A stretch of DNA of 64,000 nucleotides from Serratia marcescens subsp. marcescens ATCC 13880 (lineage in GTDB: Bacteria > Pseudomonadota > Gammaproteobacteria > Enterobacterales > Enterobacteriaceae). Under the pieces are notes generated by a model, which searched no databases, was not told the DNA's origin, and was given only the letters and a program-made list of their open reading frames with translations. The position numbers and the translations under genes are program-made. Below are positions 45,567 through 55,083 of this stretch, one piece after another. Numbering within the stretch: position 1 is the first letter of the stretch; each line of letters opens with the position of its first letter. The stretch covers positions 2,480,001 to 2,544,000 of the forward strand of contig NZ_CP071238.1 in assembly GCF_017299535.1 (NCBI RefSeq). The letters are read 5' to 3'.

Positions 45567-46358
45567 ATGGGATTCGAAGTCGACAACGCCGAAACGAAAC
45601 GCATCGACCTCAGCAGCCACGAAAATTCCTCGTTCGAGGTGACGGGGCTGGTGAAACACTATCCGGCGGGCTTCGTCATTCCTTACCACTCGCATAAACG
45701 CTGTCATTTGCTCTATTCGCAACAGGGCATTATGGCGGTCGAGGCGAGCAGCGGGCGCTGGATCGTGCCGCCCACCACCGCGGTTTGGTTGCGGCCGGGG
45801 GTAGAACATCAGATCGTCATGCAGAGCAACATCTGCGTTTACGGGATTTTGGTCGATGAAATCACCGCCGCGCGTTTGCCGCTGCGCGACGGCGTATTAC
45901 AGGTTTCACCGCTGTTGCGAGAACTGATCGCCCAGTTGGCGACGCTGGCGCCTGAAGGGGCGGAGACCAAACGCAATGCGCTGCTGAGAGCGTTGTTCCT
46001 GGAGGAACTGAGCCTGCAGCCGCAGCTGGCGCTGCATCTGCCTTGGCCGGCAGAGGCGAGAATGGCCGAAATTTGCCGGCAGTTGGTCATCACACCGGCC
46101 GACGAACGCGGTATTGAGGCCTGGGCCGATTCACTGTCGATCAGCGTAAAGACCTTTCAACGCCATTTCAGTCAACAAACCGGCATCACCTTCGGCCAGT
46201 GGAAACAACGTCTGCGGCTGCTGTCGTCCATTCCGCTGCTGCTGGCCGGCAACTCGATCATCCACGCCGCCTTCGAAAGCGGTTACGAGAGTCACAGCGC
46301 CTATTCGGTGGCGTTCAAAAAACTGTTTGGCGTTTCGCCTTCGCGCTTTACGCTATAG
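45567..46358 (+). CDS. AraC-family regulator with cupin N-terminus (NimR-like)
   Basis: A 263-residue regulator. The N-terminal cupin (VIPYHSHKRCHLLYSQQGIMAVEASSGRWIVPPTTAVWLRPGVEHQI) is the form found in the NimR/YdeO-type branch that controls efflux pumps. The C-terminus has WADSLSISVKTFQRHFSQQTGITFGQWKQRLRLL and HAAFESGYESHSAYSVAFKKLFGVSPSRF. ATG 45567 has AAGGGA about 9 bases upstream; an out-of-frame ATG at 45511 with GGAGG has a 44-codon frame and may be a leader. No adjacent MFS target is present. It converges on the FAD oxidoreductase of the efflux island. Confidence 0.88.
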   Translation: MGFEVDNAETKRIDLSSHENSSFEVTGLVKHYPAGFVIPYHSHKRCHLLYSQQGIMAVEASSGRWIVPPTTAVWLRPGVEHQIVMQSNICVYGILVDEITAARLPLRDGVLQVSPLLRELIAQLATLAPEGAETKRNALLRALFLEELSLQPQLALHLPWPAEARMAEICRQLVITPADERGIEAWADSLSISVKTFQRHFSQQTGITFGQWKQRLRLLSSIPLLLAGNSIIHAAFESGYESHSAYSVAFKKLFGVSPSRFTL

Positions 46359-46399
46359 CCTTATGGCAGTAGCCGCTTGGAGATCGTTGTTGCTTGCAC

Positions 46400-47296
46400 T
46401 CAAGTGAGCATCGACTGCTGAGCGAAGATACCCGCCATCGCGCCTTGCCATGTCGCCGTGGTGACTGAGGGGATGCCGGCGTTGGCAAGGTCACCGGCGG
46501 CATAGATGCCTGGCATACTGGTTTCGTGGCGCTCATCGGTCTTAAGGACGATGCCGGTTGGCGTATTGAGCGTGGCGAGGCCCAGTGCGTCATGAAGGCG
46601 TGTGGACGGCCTGGTAAGCGGATGTGCGAAGAGAATATCGACTGCGACATCGGTGCCGGTATCGATCTTGATGGTGGCAATCTGGCTCCCGTGACGTGCG
46701 ATTTCGGCGATCCGGCCATCAACGAGAGGGACCTGGCGGGCCGCCAGTTCGGTCCGTATGTCGGGAGAGATGTCGTGTCCATTGCTGAAGACAGTCAACC
46801 TGTCGGTCCAGTCGTGAAACAGCCTGACCTGATTCATCGACTGCGCTCCAGACCAGACGAGGCCCCAATGCTGGTCAGCAACTTCGAAGCCATCGCAATA
46901 GGGGCATGGGATGACGGATGTGCCCCAGCCTTCAGCAAAGCCAGGAATGTCAGGCATCTGGTCAACAACGCCATAGCTCAGGATCAGGCGGCGCGCACGT
47001 AGGGTTTCACTATCGCCAGTGAGGGCGGAGAAATTGTCGATAGTACCGGAGATGCTGTCCGCGCGGGCATTAACCATCTTGATGGCAGGGTAGCGCGCGA
47101 GTTGCTGCCGCGCCGCGGCCAGGATGTCGGACGGTGGTTTGTCATCGTGGCCGAGCACACCGTGTGAACGGCTAGCGAAGCGGTTGCGCTGAAGGCCGGT
47201 ATCGAGAACGGTGACCGTGCGACGGGCACGGCCAAGCTGCAGGGCTGCGGCGAGACCGGCAAAGCTGCCGCCGATGATGATGACGTCATTATTCAT
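46400..47296 (-). CDS. NAD(P)/FAD oxidoreductase, thioredoxin-reductase-like
   Basis: A 298-residue flavoprotein of the thioredoxin reductase fold. The FAD motif VIIIGGSFAGLAAALQLGRA is at residues 5-24. The redox region reads IPCPYCDGFE, with the CxxC pair in the reductase position, and the C-terminal APGIYAAGDLANAG is the FAD-binding GD motif. Members act as disulfide or quinone-type reductases, sometimes for toxic compounds. It is divergent from a TetR gene with an intervening TetR operator, so it is probably induced with the RND pump. Its base composition resembles the following island rather than the flanking genes. Confidence 0.85.
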   Translation of the reverse strand: MNNDVIIIGGSFAGLAAALQLGRARRTVTVLDTGLQRNRFASRSHGVLGHDDKPPSDILAAARQQLARYPAIKMVNARADSISGTIDNFSALTGDSETLRARRLILSYGVVDQMPDIPGFAEGWGTSVIPCPYCDGFEVADQHWGLVWSGAQSMNQVRLFHDWTDRLTVFSNGHDISPDIRTELAARQVPLVDGRIAEIARHGSQIATIKIDTGTDVAVDILFAHPLTRPSTRLHDALGLATLNTPTGIVLKTDERHETSMPGIYAAGDLANAGIPSVTTATWQGAMAGIFAQQSMLT

Positions 47297-47390
47297 GGTG
47301 AGATGTTCCGTTTTGTTGATTCAGTGGAGTGCCCGGGGTCGCTGTATCATCCGGCGAAAAATCTGTCAGAGCGCAAGTGTATTTAGGATT

Positions 47391-47414
47391 GTGACCACAT
47401 TACCAATTGGTCAC
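47391..47414. promoter_or_regulatory. TetR operator O1, in the tetR-oxidoreductase gap
   Basis: GTGACCA-N10-TGGTCAC, 24 bp end to end. Its half-sites and spacing equal those of the operator at 48072-48095 upstream of the RND genes, so one repressor should bind both. Confidence 0.8.
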
Positions 47415-47452
47415 TCGTTGTCAACCGAGCTTCATTGGGCTAAGATGGGAAA

Positions 47453-48067
47453 ATGACTAAACAGATGAATGAAACTCCTTCCAGGGGACCTTCCGACCAC
47501 AGTGTCCGCGATCAGGTCGTCGACGCGGCCACTGAGCATTTCGGTCACTATGGCTACGAAAAAACAACGGTTTCCGACCTCGCCAAAGCAATTGGTTTTT
47601 CAAAAGCTTATATCTATAAATTTTTCGATTCCAAGCAGGCGATTGGAGAAGTGATCTGCGCTAATCGGCTGGCGATCATAAGGGACATTGTCAACGCAGC
47701 GATTGCGGATGCGCCGACAGCCGCAGAGAAAATAAGGCGATTATTCAAGGCATTGTCAGAATCTGGCTGCGATTTATTTTTTCATGACCGTAAGTTGCAC
47801 GATATTGCGGCCGTTGCTGTGCGTGACAAATGGCCCTCAGCACAAGCTCATGAGCAGCACCTGCGGCAGCTCATTGAGCAGATCATTGTTGAAGGGCGCC
47901 AGGCAGGTGAGTTTGAAAGAAAAACGCCACTGGACGAGGCGGCGGATGCGATTTTTATGGTCATGCGTCCCTATATCAGCCCGGTTCAGCTGCAATATAA
48001 TTTGGAAACCGTCCAAGCAGCGGCGGTATTGCTGCCATCACTGATCCTGAGAAGTTTGTCACCCTGA
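47453..48067 (+). CDS. TetR-family repressor of the RND pump
   Basis: A 204-residue TetR protein. Its HTH spans GYEKTTVSDLAKAIGFSKAYIYKFFDSKQAIGEV (about residues 33-66). The rest is the helical ligand domain. It lies between a divergent FAD oxidoreductase and a downstream RND adaptor-pump pair. Identical-geometry operators occur on both sides (47391-47414 and 48070-48097), so it probably represses both directions and is released by a toxic compound. Its codon use is less GC-rich than in the neighbouring core genes. Confidence 0.92.
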   Translation: MTKQMNETPSRGPSDHSVRDQVVDAATEHFGHYGYEKTTVSDLAKAIGFSKAYIYKFFDSKQAIGEVICANRLAIIRDIVNAAIADAPTAAEKIRRLFKALSESGCDLFFHDRKLHDIAAVAVRDKWPSAQAHEQHLRQLIEQIIVEGRQAGEFERKTPLDEAADAIFMVMRPYISPVQLQYNLETVQAAAVLLPSLILRSLSP

Positions 48068-48069
48068 TG

Positions 48070-48097
48070 TTGTGACCATTGACAATAATGGTCACAA
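48070..48097. promoter_or_regulatory. TetR operator O2, upstream of the RND genes
   Basis: TTGTGACCATT and AATGGTCACAA flank GACAAT, an 11-bp perfect inverted repeat starting 3 bp after the tetR stop. The core GTGACCA-N10-TGGTCAC matches the first operator exactly in half-site and spacing. Confidence 0.85.
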
Positions 48098-48142
48098 GTA
48101 TAAGTATGGGTTCCTGTCCTGTTCAATTCATTAAGGGAACCC

Positions 48143-49252
48143 ATGCTCGGACTTAAACCTGTCACCTTTGCTGTCTGTCTGTTGCCGTTTGCCCTTGTGG
48201 CCTGCGGTGAGGCTTCCGATAACCGCGATCCACGCAGTCTGCCACCTCTGGTCAGGTCTGCCGCAGCGATCAATGCAACCGACTTTTCCCGTGCTTTTAC
48301 GGGGGTGGTGGTTGCACGAATTCAGAGCGATCTTGGTTTCAGGGTTCAAGGCAAAATCCTGGAACGTCTCGTCGATACCGGTCAGGCCGTGAAACGTGGT
48401 CAGCCGTTAATGCGTCTGGACCCGGTTGATCTGAGCCTACAGGCTCAGGCTCAGCAGCAGGCCGTCGCCGCAGCAAAAGCGCGAGCCCGACAGACAGCGG
48501 ATGATGAATCGCGTTATCGCGGTCTGGTCACCACAGGCGCTGTGTCGGCATCCGCTTACGATCAGGTTAAGGCTGCCGCAGAGACGGCCAGGGCTGACCT
48601 CAGTGCCGCCAAGGCGCAGGCGAATGTGGCGCAAAACGCCATGGGCTATGCAGTCCTGGTCGCTGACGCCGACGGAGTGGTGATGGATACGCTGGCCGAA
48701 CCTGGTCAGGTGGTCACCGCCGGACAGCCAGTTATCAGACTGGCGAGGGCAGGACAACGCGAAGCGGTCGTCCAGTTGCCTGAGACGCTGCGCCCGGTAA
48801 TTGGAAGCGTGGCACAGGCCTCTCTGTACGGCAGCGATACCCCCTCTGTTTCTGCGAAGCTACGGTTACTCTCTGATGCAGCCGATCCGCTGACGCGCAC
48901 GTTTGAAGCAAGGTACGTGCTCGACGGTCCATTGTCTGGTGCCCCTCTGGGGTCCACTGTCACCATCCATATTGCGCAGAACAGAGCATCGCAGCCGTTG
49001 CTGCAGGTGCCTTTAGCGGCTGTTTTTGACGCGGGTAAAGGCCCGGGGGTCTGGAGCATTTCAGGAAATCCCGCCAGAGTGACATGGCGGTCCGTGCAGG
49101 TCGTGAGCCTCGGGGATGATGCAGCAAGCGTCACCGGCAGTCTTAAGCCTGGCGAACAGGTCGTGGCGCTGGGCGCTCATCTACTGCATGATGGTGAAAC
49201 AGTCCGGCTGGCGAAGCAGAGCGATATCCGTGTCGCCGGGAGTCGTCCATGA
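48143..49252 (+). CDS. RND efflux periplasmic adaptor (membrane fusion protein)
   Basis: A 369-residue lipoprotein. The signal peptide ends at the lipobox LVAC (about residues 18-21). The lipoyl halves flank a helical hairpin (QQAVAAAKARARQTADDESRYRG and TARADLSAAKAQANVAQNAM, about 100-165). The beta-barrel and membrane-proximal domains follow. It bridges the inner-membrane pump to an outer-membrane channel, which is not encoded here. Its stop overlaps the pump start (ATGA), so the two are translated together. Its substrate is unknown; TetR control suggests a drug or toxic metabolite. Confidence 0.93.
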   Translation: MLGLKPVTFAVCLLPFALVACGEASDNRDPRSLPPLVRSAAAINATDFSRAFTGVVVARIQSDLGFRVQGKILERLVDTGQAVKRGQPLMRLDPVDLSLQAQAQQQAVAAAKARARQTADDESRYRGLVTTGAVSASAYDQVKAAAETARADLSAAKAQANVAQNAMGYAVLVADADGVVMDTLAEPGQVVTAGQPVIRLARAGQREAVVQLPETLRPVIGSVAQASLYGSDTPSVSAKLRLLSDAADPLTRTFEARYVLDGPLSGAPLGSTVTIHIAQNRASQPLLQVPLAAVFDAGKGPGVWSISGNPARVTWRSVQVVSLGDDAASVTGSLKPGEQVVALGAHLLHDGETVRLAKQSDIRVAGSRP

Positions 49253-52200
49253 GTCGCGGACGTTTCAATCTTTCCGCGCTCGCCGTCCGCGAGCGCTCCG
49301 TTACGCTGTTTCTTATCCTGTTGATCACCGTTGCCGGTATTCTCTCGTTCCTTGGGCTGGGGCGCGCAGAAGACCCGCCTTTTACGGTCAAGCAGATGAC
49401 CATCATTTCCGCCTGGCCTGGAGCAACGGCTAAGGAAATGCAGGATCAGGTGGCCGAACCGCTGGAGAAGCGTCTCCAGGAGCTCAAGTGGTATGACCGC
49501 ACAGAGACCTACACGCGTCCCGGTCTGGCTTTTACCATGCTGTCATTGCTGGACAGCACTCCCCCCGCAGAGGTCCAGGAAGAGTTCTATCAGGCGCGCA
49601 AAAAACTCAGCGACGAGGCTAAAAATTTGCCGGCAGGGGTGTCTGGACCGATGGTCAACGATGAGTTTTCGGATGTTACGTTTGCGCTCTTTGCGCTGAA
49701 GGCAAAAGGAGAGCCACAGCGGCTACTGGTGCGCGATGCCGAGTCATTACGCCAGCGCTTATTACATGTTCCCGGGGTAAAAAAGGTCAATATTATCGGT
49801 GAGCAGGCCGAGCGGATATTTGTCTCATTTTCCCATGACCGTCTGGCAACCCTGGGGGTCTCTGCCCAGGATATCTTTGCAGCCCTGAACAACCAGAACG
49901 TGCTGACACCTGCGGGCTCGATAGATACCCGTGGTCCGCAGGTTTTTATCCGTCTGGATGGGGCTTTTGACACACTGGAAAAAATTCGTGAAACGCCGAT
50001 TGTGGTGCAAGGGAGGACGCTGAAGCTTTCCGATGTGGCGACGGTCGAGCGTGGCTACGAAGATCCGGCGACCTTTATGGTGCGTAATCAGGGCGAACCT
50101 GCACTTCTGCTGGGTATCGTGATGCGTGAGGGCTGGAATGGTCTGGAGCTGGGTAAAGCGCTGGATAAGGAAGCCGCCAGCATCAATGCGGACATGCCAC
50201 TCGGCATGACATTCGTAAAAGTCACCGATCAGTCAGTTAACATCAGTTCCGCCGTAGATGAGTTCATGATCAAATTTTTCGTCGCGTTGCTGGTCGTGAT
50301 GGTGGTCTGCTTTCTCAGTATGGGTTGGCGTGTGGGTGTGGTGGTCGCTGCTGCTGTGCCCCTGACGCTGGCTGTCGTCTTTGTGGTCATGGAGGCGTCA
50401 GGTAAAAACTTCGACCGTATTACCCTGGGCTCGCTCATCCTGGCCCTGGGGTTGTTGGTGGATGACGCCATCATTGCCATTGAAATGATGGTGGTGAAAA
50501 TGGAGGAGGGGTACGACCGAATCAAAGCCTCAGCCTATGCATGGAGCCACACTGCTGCGCCGATGCTGGCGGGCACCCTGGTGACGGCCGTTGGCTTTAT
50601 GCCCAACGGTTTTGCACAATCCACGGCGGGTGAATATACCAGCAATATGTTCTGGATTGTGGGAATTGCATTGATTGCCTCCTGGGTGGTGGCAGTGGTG
50701 TTTACCCCTTACCTTGGGGTGAAAATGCTGCCGGATATCAAAACGGTTCAAGGGGGGCACACCGCTATCTACAACACCCGCGGCTACAACCGTTTTCGTC
50801 AGTTGCTGGCGCGGGTCATCGCGCGAAAATGGTGGGTCGCGGCTTCTGTCGTCGCGGTATTCACCGTTGCGGTTCTCGGCATGGCGCTGGTGAAAAAACA
50901 GTTTTTCCCGACGTCTGACCGGCCAGAGGTCCTTGTGGACGTCCAGATGCCGTATGGCACGTCCATTGAACAGACCAGCGCCGCCGTGACGAAAATTGAG
51001 GACTGGCTGAAGCGCCAGAAAGAAGCAAAAATCGTGACGGCTTATATCGGGCAAGGGGCACCACGTTTTTATCTCGCCATGGCACCGGAGCTACCCGATC
51101 CCTCTTTTGCGAAAATTGTTATCCTGACGGACAGTGAGGGATCCCGTGAGGCGCTCAAGTTCCGTCTTCGCCAGGCTGCGGCTGATGGACTGGCTCCTGA
51201 GGCGCGAGTTCGCGTGACCCAACTGGTGTTTGGCCCCTATTCACCCTATCCGGTTGCCTTCCGTGTGACAGGATCAGATCCGACGGTATTACGAGGCATC
51301 GCGGACAAGGTGAAAATGGTGATGCAGGCCAGCCCGCTGATGAGAACGGTCAACACGGATTGGGGCTCACGCGTGCCAACGCTGCATTTCACCCTGAATC
51401 AGGACCGCCTGCAGGCAGTGGGGCTGACGTCAAATGCCGTGGCCCAGCAGCTTCAGTTCTTGCTTTCGGGTGTTCCGGTCACCGCGGTGCGCGAAGATAT
51501 CCGTTCGGTGCAGGTCGTGGGACGCGCTGCCGGCGATATCAGGCTTGATCCGGCGAAAATAGAGGGTTTCACCCTGATCGGTTCTGCCGGGCAGCGTATT
51601 CCGTTATCGCAGGTTGGCGAGGTCGAAGTGCGCATGGAAGACCCGGTCCTGCGACGTCGCGACCGTATGCTAACCATTACCGTGCGAGGCGATATCGCCG
51701 AATCCCTTCAGGCACCTGATGTCTCCACTGCGATTTTCAAACAACTGCAGCCCATCATCGCAACGCTTCCGAATGGATACCGGGTTGAACAGGCTGGCTC
51801 TATTGAGGAGTCAGGGAAAGCGACCCAAGCGATGGTGCCGTTATTCCCTATCATGATAGCCATGACATTGCTGATCATTATCCTTCAGGTGCGTTCGATG
51901 TCGGCGATGGTGATGGTCTTTATGACCGCACCGCTGGGGCTGGTCGGTGTAGTGCCAACTTTGCTGCTCTTCAACCAGCCCTTTGGCATCAATGCGCTGG
52001 TTGGTTTGATTGCCCTGTCAGGGATCTTGATGCGCAACACGCTGATCCTCATCGGGCAGATTCATCACAACGAGCAGGAAGGGCTTGAACCCTATCATGC
52101 GGTCATTGAGGCAACGGTACAGCGCTCCAGGCCTGTACTGCTGACGGCGATGGCGGCCATTCTGGCCTTTATCCCGTTAACCCACTCGGTATTCTGGGGA

Positions 52201-52359
52201 ACCCTGGCCTATACCCTGATAGGCGGGACACTGGGTGGGACCATTATTACGCTGGTGTTCCTGCCTGCTATGTATGCCATCTGGTTCCGGATAAAGAGCC
52301 CAACGGCAACCTTGCCAACCGAAAACCATTCCACGTCTGAAGGATTAAAAAATGTCTGA
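49249..52359 (+). CDS. RND efflux pump, inner-membrane permease
   Basis: A 1036-residue HAE1-type RND transporter. Twelve membrane segments lie in two repeats, with large periplasmic loops between the first and second and between the seventh and eighth. The proton-relay motif [15 protein letters not shown] is in helix 4, and [11 protein letters not shown] and [22 protein letters not shown] form the closing helices. It uses the proton gradient to expel hydrophobic compounds through a trimer with its adaptor. It overlaps the adaptor by 4 bp. No outer-membrane channel follows, so a TolC-like partner elsewhere is required. Confidence 0.95.
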   Translation: MSRGRFNLSALAVRERSVTLFLILLITVAGILSFLGLGRAEDPPFTVKQMTIISAWPGATAKEMQDQVAEPLEKRLQELKWYDRTETYTRPGLAFTMLSLLDSTPPAEVQEEFYQARKKLSDEAKNLPAGVSGPMVNDEFSDVTFALFALKAKGEPQRLLVRDAESLRQRLLHVPGVKKVNIIGEQAERIFVSFSHDRLATLGVSAQDIFAALNNQNVLTPAGSIDTRGPQVFIRLDGAFDTLEKIRETPIVVQGRTLKLSDVATVERGYEDPATFMVRNQGEPALLLGIVMREGWNGLELGKALDKEAASINADMPLGMTFVKVTDQSVNISSAVDEFMIKFFVALLVVMVVCFLSMGWRVGVVVAAAVPLTLAVVFVVMEASGKNFDRITLGSLILALGLLVDDAIIAIEMMVVKMEEGYDRIKASAYAWSHTAAPMLAGTLVTAVGFMPNGFAQSTAGEYTSNMFWIVGIALIASWVVAVVFTPYLGVKMLPDIKTVQGGHTAIYNTRGYNRFRQLLARVIARKWWVAASVVAVFTVAVLGMALVKKQFFPTSDRPEVLVDVQMPYGTSIEQTSAAVTKIEDWLKRQKEAKIVTAYIGQGAPRFYLAMAPELPDPSFAKIVILTDSEGSREALKFRLRQAAADGLAPEARVRVTQLVFGPYSPYPVAFRVTGSDPTVLRGIADKVKMVMQASPLMRTVNTDWGSRVPTLHFTLNQDRLQAVGLTSNAVAQQLQFLLSGVPVTAVREDIRSVQVVGRAAGDIRLDPAKIEGFTLIGSAGQRIPLSQVGEVEVRMEDPVLRRRDRMLTITVRGDIAESLQAPDVSTAIFKQLQPIIATLPNGYRVEQAGSIEESGKATQAMVPLFPIMIAMTLLIIILQVRSMSAMVMVFMTAPLGLVGVVPTLLLFNQPFGINALVGLIALSGILMRNTLILIGQIHHNEQEGLEPYHAVIEATVQRSRPVLLTAMAAILAFIPLTHSVFWGTLAYTLIGGTLGGTIITLVFLPAMYAIWFRIKSPTATLPTENHSTSEGLKNV

Positions 52360-52546
52360 ACATAAAGCCGTTCTGATTACCGACGTTTCATCAGGCATTG
52401 GCGGGGCTGCCGCCTTGGCTTTTAAAGCCAGAGGTTGTCAGGTATTTGGTACCGTCAGGGATATCAATGGCGCTTCGCCGTTGAATGGCGTTGCGCTGAC
52501 AGAAATGGATGTTCGTCATTTAAGAAGCATGCCTAAGCGGGAATAA
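52352..52546 (+). pseudogene. Truncated short-chain dehydrogenase remnant
   Basis: A 64-codon frame. The first 45 residues read as an SDR N-terminus ([32 protein letters not shown]), with the usual TGxxxGIG here TDVSSGIG. After LTEMDV the homology ends within about 10 codons at a stop, where an intact SDR would run 200 residues more. It overlaps the pump stop by 8 bp, so it was probably a third gene of the operon that has been lost. Confidence 0.75.
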
Positions 52547-52563
52547 ATTCAAGCCGATAGATG

Positions 52564-52593
52564 TGCCAGTTGTGCAATACGGCGCAACTGGCA
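52564..52593 (+). terminator. Terminator of the RND operon
   Basis: TGCCAGTTGTGC pairs with GGCGCAACTGGCA (one G-T wobble) around AATAC, followed by TGATTTTGAT. It lies 17 bp after the SDR remnant, at the end of the island. Confidence 0.8.
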
Positions 52594-52723
52594 TGATTTT
52601 GATAGTACCGTAAGATATTTTTTCGTTTTCCAAGCGGACCTCGCGCATAGCGCGCTTCTCCTATAGATTGAAGCAACCTAATGACGTATAAAGCAAAGCA
52701 GTCAACCTCCGAGGCCGCTTCCC

Positions 52724-54259
52724 GTGATAAAAATTGTCGTGTATCTGATTATCGCCGTGACGATCGCCATTATTGCGGCAAGAGTCATCTTTCGTTTGCC
52801 GGATATTTCGCAGCGTTCGCCGCAGGCGGCGTTGCCGGCGGATCCTACCGCGCTATTGCCGGCGCGGGCCGCCGAACAGATGGCGGCACATCCCGGCCTG
52901 AGCGGCGTGGTGCCGCTGGTCAGCGGCCACGATGCGTTCGCCAGCCGCCTGGCGCTGGCGCGGATGGCGGAAAGGTCTATCGATGCCCAGTACTATATCT
53001 GGCATAACGACACCTCCGGGCAGATCCTGCTGAAAACCTTGTATGACGCCGCCCAGCGCGGCGTGCGCGTGCGGCTGCTCTTGGATGATAACGGCGTCGC
53101 CATGGACGAGACCCTGGCGGCGCTGAACGCCCAGGAAAACGTCGAGATCCGTCTGTTCAACCCCTCAACCGTGCGCACGCCGAAGTTGGCCGGCTACGCC
53201 TTTGACTTTATGCGCATGAACCGGCGCATGCATAACAAGTCTTATATCGTCGACGGCGCTGTGGCGATCATCGGCGGCCGCAACATCGGCGACGAGTATT
53301 TCCAGGTCGGCGACGAAAACTATTTCCTCGATCTCGACGTGTTGAGCGTCGGCAACGTGGTGGCGGAAACCGCCGAGGTCTTCGATCGCTACTGGAACAG
53401 CGCTTCGGTGTTTGGCGTTGAGCAAATTATCCGAGGCAAAGGCAATCTTTCTGCTTTCCTGACGCAGGCCACCGCGACCGAAAGCAGCGACCGGGCCCGC
53501 AAACTGGCGGTGCAGCTGGAAACCAGTGCGGTGCGTTTTCGCGATGGCGCCGTGCAGCCGGAATTCACTCAGGTCGAGCTGGTGGCCGACGATCCGGCGA
53601 AAGGGTTGGGTAGGGCTTCGCGCGATCGTTTGATGGTGACGCAGCTCAGCAAGATCATCGGCGGCGTCAACCAGCAATTGGATCTGGTCTCCGCCTATTT
53701 CGTGCCGGGCCGGGAAGGGGCAAGCTTTTTTGAATCGCTTGCCAAACAGGGGAAGTCCATCCGCGTGCTGACCAACGCGATGAACACCACCGACGTGCTG
53801 GTGGTGCATGCGGGCTATGCCAAATACCGACGTGAGCTGCTGCAGGCGGGCGTGGAGCTGTTCGAGTTGAAATTGCGCGCCGGCCAACCGACGGGGCGCA
53901 AGGAGCTTAAACCGCTAGGGTTGTCCGGCGCGGCGCTGCACGCGAAAACCTTCGCCATCGACGATAAGCGGGTGTTTATCGGTTCGTTCAATTTCGATCC
54001 GCGCTCGGCGCACCTGAACTGCGAAATGGGATTCTTGATCGACAGCCCGACGTTGGCGGCCGACACCCGTCAACTGTTTGATGGCCCGCTCGAGTATGCC
54101 GCCTATCGGCCGACATTGACGCCCAAGGGCAAAATGGTGTGGAACGAAGCCTTCGAAGACGGCCACACCGAGGTGCATCAACAAGAGCCCGGCGCCGGCT
54201 GGGTAAAACGCATCGTTCTCACCGTGGCCGGCTGGCTGCCGATCGAGTGGATGTTGTAA
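52724..54259 (+). CDS. Phospholipase-D-superfamily (cardiolipin-synthase-like) protein
   Basis: A 511-residue protein with one N-terminal membrane segment (VVYLIIAVTIAIIAARVIF, residues 4-22) and two HKD motifs, HNKSYIVDGAVAIIGGRN and HAKTFAIDDKRVFIGSFNFD. The two motifs place it with the cardiolipin synthases, and the single span makes it a ClsC-like branch. It should join or transfer phosphatidyl groups at the inner membrane. GTG at 52724 is the only start with GAGG upstream; no ATG fits. Its 3' end overlaps the convergent thioredoxin-like gene by 41 bp. Confidence 0.9.
   Translation: MIKIVVYLIIAVTIAIIAARVIFRLPDISQRSPQAALPADPTALLPARAAEQMAAHPGLSGVVPLVSGHDAFASRLALARMAERSIDAQYYIWHNDTSGQILLKTLYDAAQRGVRVRLLLDDNGVAMDETLAALNAQENVEIRLFNPSTVRTPKLAGYAFDFMRMNRRMHNKSYIVDGAVAIIGGRNIGDEYFQVGDENYFLDLDVLSVGNVVAETAEVFDRYWNSASVFGVEQIIRGKGNLSAFLTQATATESSDRARKLAVQLETSAVRFRDGAVQPEFTQVELVADDPAKGLGRASRDRLMVTQLSKIIGGVNQQLDLVSAYFVPGREGASFFESLAKQGKSIRVLTNAMNTTDVLVVHAGYAKYRRELLQAGVELFELKLRAGQPTGRKELKPLGLSGAALHAKTFAIDDKRVFIGSFNFDPRSAHLNCEMGFLIDSPTLAADTRQLFDGPLEYAAYRPTLTPKGKMVWNEAFEDGHTEVHQQEPGAGWVKRIVLTVAGWLPIEWML
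53608..53615 (+). other. KOPS-type octamer
   Basis: GGGTAGGG on the plus strand, pointing toward dif. It lies in the PLD-like gene. Confidence 0.5.
53712..53719 (+). other. KOPS-type octamer
   Basis: GGGAAGGG on the plus strand, pointing toward dif, about 100 bases after the previous one. Confidence 0.5.
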
Positions 54260-54596
54260 CGGCGGCGAATGCCGCCGCCACCCGTTGAGTCAACCGTTGC
54301 AAGGGAACCTCACCCGCGATGATTGCGATGAGGCGCGCATCCTCAAACAGGGCGAGGGAGGGCACGGATTTGATGCCGAACGCAGGGGCGAGCGTCGGCG
54401 CCAGCGCGACGTCAATGCTGCCGAAGGCGATCTCGTTGGCGTGACGGTGCAGCTGTTCAACGATCCCCTGCATATTCTGGCAGGGGCGGCACCAGGATGC
54501 GGAAAAGTAGAGGATGGCCCGCTGCCCCTCGGGTTTGTCTGCGTCATAGAGGAAACGGGTCACCGCATGGGGCTCCGCCAGGTTCGTGATCGTCAT
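54219..54596 (-). CDS. Thioredoxin-fold protein
   Basis: A 125-residue thioredoxin-like protein. The redox motif is WCRPC (around residue 35), after AILYFSAS, and the cis-proline region is KSVPSLALFED. It lacks a signal peptide. It overlaps the upstream MAPEG gene by 4 bp (ATGA), so both are translated from one message, and its 3' end overlaps the convergent PLD gene by 41 bp. The operon faces an ArsR regulator across a 54-bp palindrome, so control by sulfide, thiol or oxidant signals is likely. The start at 54596 has AGGAG. Confidence 0.88.
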   Translation of the reverse strand: MTITNLAEPHAVTRFLYDADKPEGQRAILYFSASWCRPCQNMQGIVEQLHRHANEIAFGSIDVALAPTLAPAFGIKSVPSLALFEDARLIAIIAGEVPLQRLTQRVAAAFAAVTTSTRSAASRPR

Positions 54597-55015
54597 GGCA
54601 GGCTCCTGACGATCTCCATCCCCATCCAAAACATCGTGACGATTTGTGTGAAAAAGAAAGCGAAGCGCCAGGTGGCGACGTTTTCTGTCTGCTCGAAACC
54701 GATGTGAACCAGGCTCTGCGCCATGCGCGCGCCGAGCAGGACCAGAGACAAGACATTCAGCGTGGTGCTTTCCACCTGAAATACGGCTATCGCCACAACG
54801 AGGGCCGTATAAACCGGCAAATTCTCAATGCAGTTGCGATGCGCCGCAATGGCGCGCTGGTAGCCATCGCTGCCCTGCGGTTTGTTCGCTTGCCATTCGC
54901 TGACCGTGGCGCGGCCGGTTAAAATTCTGGACCAGCGATAAACGCCGACGGTGCCGAATAGAATCAATAATGTCCAGCCGGCAAACGCCAGCAGCACCAG
55001 GGTTGGCATATTCAT
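54593..55015 (-). CDS. MAPEG-family membrane protein
   Basis: A 140-residue membrane protein with four hydrophobic segments. The family helix RAIAAHRNCIENLPVYTAL (with the conserved E-N-P and glutathione-site arginine) and ARMAQSLVHIGFEQTENVATWRFAFFF mark it as MAPEG, the glutathione-transferase and leukotriene-synthase family. It may conjugate glutathione to electrophiles or handle peroxides at the membrane. Co-translated with a thioredoxin-like protein and divergent from an ArsR regulator. Confidence 0.9.
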   Translation of the reverse strand: MNMPTLVLLAFAGWTLLILFGTVGVYRWSRILTGRATVSEWQANKPQGSDGYQRAIAAHRNCIENLPVYTALVVAIAVFQVESTTLNVLSLVLLGARMAQSLVHIGFEQTENVATWRFAFFFTQIVTMFWMGMEIVRSLP

Positions 55016-55083
55016 AACGCATTCTCACTTGTGTAGGGGAAGGCCGACGGCCTCAGGGGGAGCCACTTGGCATGAATACAAGG

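Noticed and set aside
45511..45642. A 44-codon frame with GGAGG upstream overlapping the AraC start
   Set aside because: Out of frame with the AraC gene and with ordinary low-information content; may be chance.
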